NCBI GenBank assembly: GCA_005882905.1
Contig: VBBG01000201.1
Location: 1-5,897, forward strand
Direction: 5' to 3'
Source of the DNA: Candidatus Bathyarchaeota archaeon
GTDB lineage: Archaea; Thermoproteota; Bathyarchaeia; 40CM-2-53-6
Length of the DNA: 5,897 nucleotides
Position numbers and translations under genes: made by a program
Shown: positions 1-5,250 of the stretch, piece after piece
Layout of the letters: each line of letters starts with the position of its first letter
Position numbering within the stretch: the first letter of the stretch is position 1
Notes under the pieces: generated by a model
What the model saw: only the letters and a program-made list of their open reading frames with translations
Databases searched by the model: none
What the model was told of the DNA's origin: nothing

Positions 1-1
1 C

Positions 2-238
2 GAAGCTCCAGAGGAAGAGAGACCAGAAGAGAAACCTAAGATCTCTCGGAAGCTTCCGAACGGACCCGAGTGGGTTCGCAACCCAAATTCTCAGAACGAA
101 TTAGGCCTCCGCCTTTCAAGGAACATGATGTTTCCGAGATCCCTAGACCAGCCAGTAGTCTCAGGCCCAGCAATCATGGTGGCATTATTCGGATGGACGG
201 TGGTGGCTTCCGTGGTAATGGGCATCTCTTCCAGGTAG
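2..238 (+). CDS. C-terminal end of an unrecognised protein with a terminal membrane segment (5' truncated by window edge)
   Basis: A frame open from base 2 to the TAG at 236-238 gives 78 residues with no start codon in a convincing position, so the gene probably begins before the window. The composition is protein-like: a Glu/Pro/Lys-rich stretch (about residues 1-14 of the visible part), a polar middle with Trp, Arg and Asn, then a hydrophobic segment (about residues 53-75, GPAIMVALFGWTVVASVVMG) followed by a short Ser-Ser-Arg tail. This suggests a protein whose last element is a membrane helix with only three residues after it. I do not recognise the family. The last 47 bases overlap the 3' arm of the SRP RNA on the other strand, so two products share this DNA. 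The alternative is a chance open frame; 78 stop-free codons are suggestive but not proof. Confidence 0.5.
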   Translation, partial: EAPEEERPEEKPKISRKLPNGPEWVRNPNSQNELGLRLSRNMMFPRSLDQPVVSGPAIMVALFGWTVVASVVMGISSR

Positions 239-519
239 GGTGTCCTGGTCGTCTTCTCCACCCTGGGATCCCACCTGCGTCGAACGTCGACCTTACGACT
301 GCTCCCTTCCGGGTCTCGCCGGATTCGACCGTGAGGAGGTAACAACCCTCTCTTCAGAGAGCGCTCCTCCGCCGCCGACCTGGTAGGGCAGAGTGTCATG
401 GTTGACAGCCAAGTCTTCAGCCTGGTCGAGGCTACCGCTCACCAGCGTTGGCGGACCCCCGCATAGGTCGATTTCGGGTAACAGGAAACGACCAGCTTCC
501 CAGTCCCCCACCACCGCCC
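192..519 (-). ncRNA. ffs: Archaeal signal recognition particle RNA (7S RNA)
   Basis: This is the RNA scaffold of the signal recognition particle, which binds SRP54 and SRP19 and targets nascent membrane and secreted proteins to the Sec channel. Read on the minus strand, the ends pair as a 12-bp helix 1: GGGCGGTGGTGG (519-508) with CCACCACCGTCC (206-195), all Watson-Crick except one G-T. The Alu-type 5' domain shows a GGTCG/CGACC stem (493-489 with 470-466) around CCTGTTACCCGAAA, the conserved archaeal L2/helix 3 text. Helix 6 is CTCTCT-GAAG-AGAGGG near 360-345, with a GNAR tetraloop (the SRP19 site). Helix 8 is GAGACCCGGAAGGGAGCAG (317-299), the near-invariant SRP54-binding loop with the GGAA tetraloop. 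The length of about 328 nt fits archaeal SRP RNA (roughly 300 nt). The exact 3' end is uncertain by several bases. Small open frames across this region are shadows of the RNA gene. Confidence 0.93.
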
Positions 520-542
520 AAAGAACTCGAATCGAACGAGTC

Positions 543-550
543 GATATAAG
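543..550 (-). promoter_or_regulatory. TATA box of the SRP RNA gene (possibly bidirectional)
   Basis: On the minus strand this reads CTTATATC, centred about 27 nt before the predicted SRP RNA 5' end at 519, the expected TATA-to-start distance in archaea. The same A/T block read on the plus strand (GATATAAG) lies about 73 nt before the ATG of the RusA-like gene and could give that gene a leader of about 45-50 nt. A short inverted repeat, ACTCG at 525-529 and CGAGT at 537-541, sits between the box and the RNA start. Position and sequence are seen; function is inferred. Confidence 0.55.
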
Positions 551-619
551 AATATCAAACTCGATCGTTCGTAACCTCGGACATACAAGCTAGCCAGTCC
601 CCGAGCGGAGTGCTTTTAC

Positions 620-1186
620 ATGGACACATTCCATCCATCAGATATGGTCGATGAAGAATCAGAGCTGGCGGAGGACGAGGCCGAAATGGCGGGAGAAGAG
701 TCTGAAGATAGGAAACAGGTAGCGTCCAGTCGGACACTCGCGGACATACCCGTAATCCCATTCGAGCCTCCGACAACCGGGAGCGGTCACGACATAGGCG
801 ACAAACAGGGAAAGCTTCGGACCGCAATATTGGAACGCGTCTCGCAAAACGAGATCGACAAATTCAAGGAGGCGCTCAAAGGGCGTCTCGTAACCGTCAC
901 ACTTGGTTTCTTTCTATGGAAGGGATCCCCGAAAACGACCAACACTCGGGCTGTGAAGGACCTTGACAATCTCATGAAGGTAATCTTCGACGTGCTAGGC
1001 AAAGGACAACAAGGACTGGGACTTCTTGAAGAAGACAGTTACATTTGCGAGGTCTACGCGAAGAAGGAACTCGTTGAGGACCGCAGCGAAGAAGGACTCC
1101 GGGTCATAATAGAAGAGTACGAGGACGAAGACATGCTTCATACACTAAAAGAATTCTACTCGAAGAAGAGCAAGGATCCCGCCTAA
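620..1186 (+). CDS. RusA-like Holliday-junction resolvase with acidic N-terminal extension
   Basis: RusA-family enzymes are small Mg2+-dependent dimeric nucleases that cut four-way DNA junctions during recombination and repair. The 188-residue product carries the family core at 113-124, KDLDNLMKVIFD, matching the D-x-D-N-x-x-K pattern of E. coli RusA (D70, D72, K76 there; D114, D116, K120 here). It is followed after a slightly longer loop by LEEDSYI (136-142), where D139 aligns with catalytic D91, and then by Lys148-Lys149. An upstream FEPPTTGSG (48-56) resembles the PPSxNR-type start of the RusA fold. Family members are near 120 residues; this one adds about 40 N-terminal residues rich in Glu/Asp (10-31) and a charged C-terminal tail. 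The ATG at 620 is the first in frame and has no clear ribosome site, so Met9 remains possible. Its stop overlaps that of the convergent hydrolase gene by 4 bp. The assignment rests on motif recall without a database search. Confidence 0.82.
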   Translation: MDTFHPSDMVDEESELAEDEAEMAGEESEDRKQVASSRTLADIPVIPFEPPTTGSGHDIGDKQGKLRTAILERVSQNEIDKFKEALKGRLVTVTLGFFLWKGSPKTTNTRAVKDLDNLMKVIFDVLGKGQQGLGLLEEDSYICEVYAKKELVEDRSEEGLRVIIEEYEDEDMLHTLKEFYSKKSKDPA

Positions 1187-2112
1187 ACGGGCGGCGGGGT
1201 CTCATCTAGCTTCTCCTTGGGGAGCTTGGTCCATTTGAGGAAGTCGGGATCGGGCTTCTCCTCCTCATAGAGCTGCTTTCGGCGACACTCGAGCGGAGTC
1301 GGCTCCTGTTTCAGAAGATCGGCGGCCACGAGCAATTTATGACTCGCTTTCTTGGCGGATTCTCTGACCGGTTCAAGGAATTTGTACCATCCTTCATCTC
1401 TCAGCAGATGATGATCGATGACTACTGTACGAACTTCGCTCACTATCTTCTTCATATGATGCACCGCGGTCTGGAAGAACTCTTCTCCTATTCGGAATCC
1501 TTGTAGGTATGTCGGGGGCCCTCCCATTATCAACAAATCAGGCCTCTCGTCAATGATCAACCTGGCCGTTCCTTCGGCCACGGGTCCTTGGACATCGGGT
1601 GCGAAGACTAGTTTCTCATCGCCCTTTTCCACGATGCAGAGCAGAACCCAGCCGAGCCCCGATTCATCCTCGCCGTGGGGTACGGGTTCGGGAAAGCGAA
1701 TTGTCGTCCCTCCGAACTCAAAAACTCGGCCATCAGCGGCTTCGAATTTCTCTGCCCATTTCTCAGCGGCTTGTTTGAACATCCAACCTCTACGCCGCTG
1801 AGCTGTGTTGATCTTCTTCCTGAAATCTTTGGCAAGAATAATTTTTCCTCGATAGGTTCTCTCAGACAATTCCGGACTGGTTCCGAGCCAGACGGGATCA
1901 ACATAGTTGGGCGTGTGATGATCATTGTGGTAGTGCGAAATTGTCACGACCCTAGCTTTCTCTGCGGCCGCGTCGATTCTCTCTCGTGCTTCGACCCTCG
2001 CCTTGAATTCCTTCGGATGGGGCATAAGTCGGAATCTCGGCCCCAGCGCTACCCCCGCGTCCAACAGTACCGTAACGTCCCGAGTTCGCACCTGGGTGCA
2101 CATTGACCGCAC
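1183..2112 (-). CDS. UPF0282-family metallo-beta-lactamase-fold hydrolase
   Basis: This is a predicted metal-dependent hydrolase of the archaeal UPF0282 family (COG2248); the substrate is unknown and it is probably cytoplasmic. Counting from the GTG at 2112, the 309-residue product has the metallo-beta-lactamase signature HYHNDHH (60-66: His60, His62, Asp64, His65), a later VPHGED His (146), the APDVQGP Asp (173) and VIDHH (His234, His235), consistent with a two-metal site. The family motif LDAGVALGPRFRLMPHP (18-32 and adjacent) is present. The C-terminal 40 residues are charged and Pro-rich. The GTG start is probably too far in: the in-frame codons upstream encode TPLAFESLGVRSM, which matches the family's conserved N-terminus as I recall it. 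No ATG, GTG or TTG lies between the upstream stop (2194-2196) and this GTG; an ATT at 2146-2148 is the best placed start, giving about 321 residues. The gene ends tail to tail with the RusA-like gene. Confidence 0.9.
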   Translation of the reverse strand: MRSMCTQVRTRDVTVLLDAGVALGPRFRLMPHPKEFKARVEARERIDAAAEKARVVTISHYHNDHHTPNYVDPVWLGTSPELSERTYRGKIILAKDFRKKINTAQRRRGWMFKQAAEKWAEKFEAADGRVFEFGGTTIRFPEPVPHGEDESGLGWVLLCIVEKGDEKLVFAPDVQGPVAEGTARLIIDERPDLLIMGGPPTYLQGFRIGEEFFQTAVHHMKKIVSEVRTVVIDHHLLRDEGWYKFLEPVRESAKKASHKLLVAADLLKQEPTPLECRRKQLYEEEKPDPDFLKWTKLPKEKLDETPPPV

Positions 2113-2166
2113 GCCGAGGCTCTCAAAGGCCAGAGGCGTGACGGTAATTCCAGCCGAGAGTCGAGT

Positions 2167-2171
2167 CCTCC
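2167..2171 (-). promoter_or_regulatory. Candidate Shine-Dalgarno (GGAGG) upstream of the UPF0282 gene
   Basis: The minus strand reads GGAGGA at 2171-2166, a strong anti-16S match. It lies 18 nt before the ATT at 2148 and more than 50 nt before the GTG at 2112, so it supports translation beginning well upstream of the GTG, although the spacing to ATT is longer than usual. It could also be a chance match. Confidence 0.3.
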
Positions 2172-2271
2172 GATTTGCGTAGTGGTAACGTGCTCACTTA
2201 ATTGAACTATGCGCGGTGTCAAACGTCCACGTAGAACTGTCACCAGATCCTTTGTCATTCAGTTGAACACG

Positions 2272-2279
2272 ATTATTAT
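2272..2279 (+). promoter_or_regulatory. Weak TATA-like box ahead of the small zinc protein gene
   Basis: ATTATTAT lies about 43 nt before the TTG start at 2319. An archaeal transcript start about 25 nt downstream would leave a leader of under 20 nt. It is the most A/T-rich stretch in the divergent spacer between this gene and the hydrolase gene. Evidence is position and composition only. Confidence 0.3.
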
Positions 2280-2318
2280 CTCGCTACGCCAAACCGTTAG
2301 CCTAGAGCCAGTTTCCAA

Positions 2319-2585
2319 TTGTCGCAAGCATCAGATCCGAACCATCCTTACTGCCGCTACTGCGAGGAGGCGACCTATCACGAATACGATCCCTATTTCC
2401 ACGCATGGGTCTGTCAAACCTGCTTCGGAGGCATGATCAGGGCGGACAAGAAGGACCCGCTCTCCGTCATAAGAGCAGAACTAAACAATGTAGCTTTGCT
2501 CGCAGCAAAGAACGGCTATACTTCAGATGTAAAGACAAAACTGAGAGACGCAGCTACGAAACTCCAGAAGCTGGCCGAAGGCTAG
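2319..2585 (+). CDS. Small double-CxxC zinc-binding protein, function unknown
   Basis: The 88-residue product has YCRYC (Cys12, Cys15) and VCQTC (Cys32, Cys35), four cysteines spaced as in a zinc ribbon or treble-clef knuckle, with an aromatic/His-rich linker (residues 20-31) between them. Residues 46-88 read as two amphipathic helices, rich in Lys, Ala and Leu, that could pair or bind a partner. The start is TTG at 2319; an in-frame TAG at 2298-2300 blocks extension, and the next Met (39) lies beyond the second cysteine pair, so TTG is the only start that keeps the zinc motif. I do not recognise a named family. Small zinc proteins like this may bind nucleic acid or bridge proteins, but nothing visible decides this. 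It diverges from the hydrolase gene, and a short T-run follows the stop. Confidence 0.7.
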   Translation: MSQASDPNHPYCRYCEEATYHEYDPYFHAWVCQTCFGGMIRADKKDPLSVIRAELNNVALLAAKNGYTSDVKTKLRDAATKLQKLAEG

Positions 2586-2589
2586 TTTT
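2585..2589 (+). terminator. Short oligo-T after the zinc protein gene
   Basis: The stop codon TAG at 2583-2585 runs straight into TTTTA, a short T-run of the kind that can end archaeal transcripts. No stem precedes it. Four Ts are a weak signal. Confidence 0.2.
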
Positions 2590-2631
2590 AGAGCTTCCGA
2601 CCGAACGCGTACTACGTCGGCAAGCGAACGG

Positions 2632-2638
2632 TTTTATT
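2632..2638 (+). promoter_or_regulatory. TATA-like box upstream of the small ORF and MFS transporter
   Basis: TTTTATT is the only A/T-rich block in the spacer before the transporter. Initiation about 25 nt downstream (near 2660) would start just before the ATG at 2670 and so give a nearly leaderless 43-codon ORF, with the transporter as the second cistron. If the small ORF is not translated, the transporter mRNA would instead have a leader of about 160 nt. Confidence 0.4.
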
Positions 2639-2669
2639 CACTCGACTTCCCATCGCAAGATCGGGTCCG

Positions 2670-2801
2670 ATGACTTCTCTGGCCCAGCGGACAAGTCCCA
2701 TGGGACTGGATGAAGTGGATCTTGAGACCCGGAAGCTCCGGGCGAGAATGAGAGAGGACCCATTCCCAACCAACGAAACACATTCGGACACGCTGACCTA
2801 A
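2670..2801 (+). CDS. Possible 43-residue small protein upstream of the MFS gene
   Basis: ATG at 2670 to TAA at 2799-2801 gives 43 residues, including a charged amphipathic stretch GLDEVDLETRKLRARMRED (about residues 12-30) and a polar tail ending in Thr-Leu-Thr. It lies on the same strand as the transporter, 18 nt before its ATG, and about 10 nt after the start expected from the TATA-like box at 2632-2638, so its placement suits a leaderless first cistron or an upstream regulatory ORF. I recognise no family. At this length, chance is a real alternative. A perfect hairpin (CCCGGA-AGC-TCCGGG, 2728-2742) lies within it. Confidence 0.3.
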   Translation: MTSLAQRTSPMGLDEVDLETRKLRARMREDPFPTNETHSDTLT

Positions 2802-2819
2802 CCGGAAAAACAACCGCCC

Positions 2820-4043
2820 ATGGAACAACAGGCTGAGATTCTACAATCCGCCTCAAGCAGGCGGTGGCTCGTCCTATGCTCAGTCCTAACCTCACGCGTC
2901 ATCTATACTATAAACTGGTTCAACATCGCCCCGTTACTAGGCGCAACAGGACTAATTGCGGTAGCACTGAACGTCGATCTACCATCCCAAGGCCTTCTCA
3001 CCTCATCCTTCCTTCTTGGCGCGGGCATATTCCAGATACCCGCCGGAATAGTCTCCGCAAGATGGGGACCCAAGAACACGTCCCAACTTGGAATGCTCAT
3101 CCTATCGCTCTCTGGCATTGGTGAAGGATTGTCTCCAAATTTTCCTACTCTACTCGTGTCGAGATTCCTCTTAGGTCTAGGTGCGGCACTATTTTTCGCG
3201 CCTGCCATCGGCATTCTTACTCCTCTGTTCAAGCCTGAAGAGGAAGGGTTCGTTCTAGGACTCTATAACAGCTGCTTCAACATTGGAGGCGCATTAGGCC
3301 TGTTCGGATGGGTACTGGTGACCGACCTGCTTGGTTGGAGGCAAGGGTTGATCCTCGGTGGACTGATCGGGATAATTTCAGTCCTGATCGGGCAGGTTGT
3401 TATTCCTCACGACCGGACAGTCGCACCGGCAAAACGGCGATCCATGAGACCAGTATTCAAGAATCGGAGCATCTGGCTGATCGCATTTGGAGTTCTCGGT
3501 CTCTGGGGATCGATTTTCTCATCGTCAAGCTTTCTCGAAGCATACACGAAAGACACCTTTGGAATCTCTCCCTACATCTCGGGGGTCATGGCGTCTCTGA
3601 TCATGTTTGCCAGCATATTCGGGGGGCCGATCGGAGGCCGATTGTCCGACAAGTTCAGAAGAAGAAAGATCTTCATCTTCGTGCCGGGAATTCTCACATC
3701 TCTGGGAGTGATTCTCTTCGGAATCTCTCAACCGAGAGAGCTGTGGCTCTTGATTCCTCTGGTCGGCTTCTTGGACTCAATTGTCTTTTCGACAATGTAC
3801 GCTAGTGCAAGCCAGTACCCTGAAGTGGGCCGTGAATATGCTCCTCTCGGCATAAGTATCATCAATTCAGTCCAGATACTAGGCAGCTATCCGATCCCGA
3901 TAATTTTCACACTTCTTGTGAAAGCGTATGGGAACAACTATTCGCCGGGCTGGTTCTTCATGGGAGGGCTCTCCTTGGCTATGATGATGCTCGTACTCTG
4001 GATCAGAGAGCCATTCAAAGCAAATTCGACAAGTTCAGGCTAG
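2820..4043 (+). CDS. Major facilitator superfamily (MFS) transporter
   Basis: This is a membrane transporter that probably moves a small solute by uniport, symport or antiport; the substrate cannot be read from the sequence. The 407 residues fit the family (about 400) and give about twelve hydrophobic segments in two halves split by a basic central loop (HDRTVAPAKRRSMRPVFKNR, 197-216). The cytoplasmic loop of the second half has a good motif A, GGRLSDKFRRRK (272-283). The equivalent loop in the first half, GIVSARWGPKN (76-86), keeps the shape but lacks the usual Asp (Ala80-Arg81 where DR is expected). SRFLLGLGAALFFAP (114-128) matches the TM4 motif B region, and NSCFNIGGALG (150-160) the TM5 region. 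The 17-residue N-terminus is short and cytoplasmic, with no signal peptide. The ATG at 2820 has no clear ribosome site but is the only start that keeps TM1 complete. The 3' end overlaps the convergent HypE-like gene by 9 bp. Confidence 0.9.
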   Translation: MEQQAEILQSASSRRWLVLCSVLTSRVIYTINWFNIAPLLGATGLIAVALNVDLPSQGLLTSSFLLGAGIFQIPAGIVSARWGPKNTSQLGMLILSLSGIGEGLSPNFPTLLVSRFLLGLGAALFFAPAIGILTPLFKPEEEGFVLGLYNSCFNIGGALGLFGWVLVTDLLGWRQGLILGGLIGIISVLIGQVVIPHDRTVAPAKRRSMRPVFKNRSIWLIAFGVLGLWGSIFSSSSFLEAYTKDTFGISPYISGVMASLIMFASIFGGPIGGRLSDKFRRRKIFIFVPGILTSLGVILFGISQPRELWLLIPLVGFLDSIVFSTMYASASQYPEVGREYAPLGISIINSVQILGSYPIPIIFTLLVKAYGNNYSPGWFFMGGLSLAMMMLVLWIREPFKANSTSSG

Positions 4044-5033
4044 TTTGTACAGCTCGTCCTGTGGGACCGGTTGCAGATCGGATTTCTCCCCGTTAATTGA
4101 ATAGTGGCGGCCATCGGCAAACGGCGTGATTGTCCCGATCAATGATGCGCCAACTCGGAGTTTTCTCAACGCCTTGACCAGCCTATCAACATGCCTGGGA
4201 TCCACGACCGTTAGCAGGCAACCAGAACTCATGAGCTTCAAGGGATCAAGCCTTAGCCTCGAACAAATCATCAATGTCTCCTTGGCGACCGGAATCTTGT
4301 CGGCCCAGACCTCTACTCCTAAGTGAGACGCTTCACCCAACTCCCAGCTTGCATTCAGGATCCCTCCCTCAGTCGGGTCGTGGATCACTCGAACTCCAGG
4401 GATCTTCGCGATGCTCAGAGCCTCCTTGACGACGCTGATTTGACGCGAGAACCCTCTAGCCCTCCGTAAGGCTTCTGGGGGAATCTCTTTTAGTCGATGG
4501 GCGTAGTCGGAAGCCAGAATCGCGGTCCCTTCTATGCCAGCGGTCTTTGTAAGAACAATCATATCTCCGACACGAATGTCTTCGGCCCGAAAGATCCTTC
4601 CCCTCCTCTCGCCGATCATGAAGCCAGCGATTATCGGCCGGTCGAGGCCCCGAGTCGCCTCTGTGTGGCCTCGCGCAACAGTGATTCCCAACCTCTTAGA
4701 CGCTCGGTCTATTCCTTTCATGATATCTGAGAGGATTTTCTCATTCGATCCGGGTGGAAGCAGAATCGTGCACAGGTACCAGACTGGCTTTGCGCCCGCG
4801 GTTGCAATGTCGTTGGCGTTGATGTATACGGAGTGCTCTCCTATTCGACTGCTGGTTCCAGTTATCGGGTCGGTGGTGAGTATCAGAATCGGATCATATC
4901 TAACCGCGGCGATATCTCTGCCAATCCCTGGTCCAACGAGTAGCCTCGGGTTCCGTCTACCGACGTGGGAATAAACTATCCTGACAAGGGCCTCGGGCGG
5001 AATCTTCCCAACACCAAAGGACCGAGGTGGCAT
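4035..5033 (-). CDS. HypE-like AIR synthase-related protein
   Basis: This belongs to the PurM/ThiL/SelD/HypE superfamily of ATP-using dimeric enzymes; the substrate is not known. The 332 residues show the superfamily order: GPGIGRDIAAV (34-44) and TTDPITG (53-59) for ATP/Mg binding, NANDIATAGAKP (72-83), GHTEA (122-126), a GD-x-IVLTKTAGIEGT segment (156-170) starting the C-terminal domain, HDPTEGG (218-224) and LMSSGCLL (267-274). True HypE, which makes the thiocyanate group for NiFe-hydrogenase cyanide ligands, ends in Pro-Arg-Ile/Val-Cys. This protein ends DELYKLA and has no C-terminal Cys, so hydrogenase maturation by the known mechanism is unlikely. No hyp gene is nearby. The ATG at 5033 lies just before the conserved GKIP segment (9-12). 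A TATA-like box at 5069-5076 implies a very short leader. Confidence 0.88.
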   Translation of the reverse strand: MPPRSFGVGKIPPEALVRIVYSHVGRRNPRLLVGPGIGRDIAAVRYDPILILTTDPITGTSSRIGEHSVYINANDIATAGAKPVWYLCTILLPPGSNEKILSDIMKGIDRASKRLGITVARGHTEATRGLDRPIIAGFMIGERRGRIFRAEDIRVGDMIVLTKTAGIEGTAILASDYAHRLKEIPPEALRRARGFSRQISVVKEALSIAKIPGVRVIHDPTEGGILNASWELGEASHLGVEVWADKIPVAKETLMICSRLRLDPLKLMSSGCLLTVVDPRHVDRLVKALRKLRVGASLIGTITPFADGRHYSINGEKSDLQPVPQDELYKLA

Positions 5034-5068
5034 CTTGCCTTGTCGCTGCCATTTCCAGCAGCCTCGGG

Positions 5069-5076
5069 TATCTAAA
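5069..5076 (-). promoter_or_regulatory. TATA box of the HypE-like gene
   Basis: The minus strand reads TTTAGATA, one mismatch from the archaeal consensus TTTA(A/T)ATA. It is centred about 40 nt before the ATG at 5033; initiation about 25 nt downstream gives a leader of roughly 14 nt, consistent with near-leaderless translation and with the lack of a Shine-Dalgarno sequence. Confidence 0.55.
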
Positions 5077-5176
5077 TGCTGAACCTAAGAATCGGATCGA
5101 AGAGACGCTCAAGAAGCCACATGTAAGAGGTGTTTCGGACAGATCGCGTACGGCGGGCGCGCGTTGTCTGCTTGGG

Positions 5177-5250
5177 TTTTGAAAAAAGAATTCTTGTTTT
5201 TTCTTTGCGCTGTGTTTTTCCGGTTCTGGTTTTGACTGTTACGATTTTTT
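5177..5250 (+). terminator. Cluster of oligo-T tracts, possible plus-strand terminator
   Basis: Five runs of four to six Ts fall within 74 bases of the plus strand. Archaeal RNA polymerase ends transcripts at such runs without needing a stem. No plus-strand gene ends here, so the cluster would serve an unseen small RNA or block read-through toward the minus-strand gene to its right. Function is inferred from composition alone. Confidence 0.3.
5182..5202. repeat. A/T-rich inverted repeat
   Basis: AAAAAAGAA and TTCTTGTTTTTT form an almost perfect palindrome with a single unpaired G at 5196; the core AAGAATTCTT (5186-5195) is exact. Followed by T-tracts, it could act as a transcription end on the plus strand or as a bendable, easily melted site. 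Confidence 0.55.

Noticed and set aside
70..593. Several 66-102 codon open frames on both strands
   Set aside because: They lie over the SRP RNA or are in another frame from the partial CDS ending at 238; their products are low-complexity Arg/Pro/Ser-rich sequences without motifs.
1675..2106. 143-codon plus-strand frame
   Set aside because: It is antisense to the UPF0282 gene, which has clear catalytic motifs; the product has no recognisable features.
2049..2258. 69-codon minus-strand frame with an ATG at 2258 ahead of the UPF0282 gene
   Set aside because: It is in a different frame from the hydrolase, overlaps its conserved N-terminus, and its product is Arg/Leu/Cys-rich without family likeness; it cannot provide the missing start without a frameshift.
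2725..2736. GAGACCCGGAAG at 2725-2736 (+) identical to 12 bases of SRP helix 8 on the minus strand
   Set aside because: A few 12-base self matches are expected by chance in about 6 kb, and the surrounding bases form a simple hairpin, not the SRP loop.
4042..4062. C-terminal DELYK of the HypE-like protein, with codons GACGAGCTGTACAA as in the tail of green fluorescent protein constructs
   Set aside because: The match is only about 14 bases, the protein continues with Leu-Ala and a stop, and nothing else suggests vector sequence; coincidence.
4534..4974. 146-codon plus-strand frame
   Set aside because: It is antisense to the well-supported HypE-like gene; the composition is that of a shadow frame.
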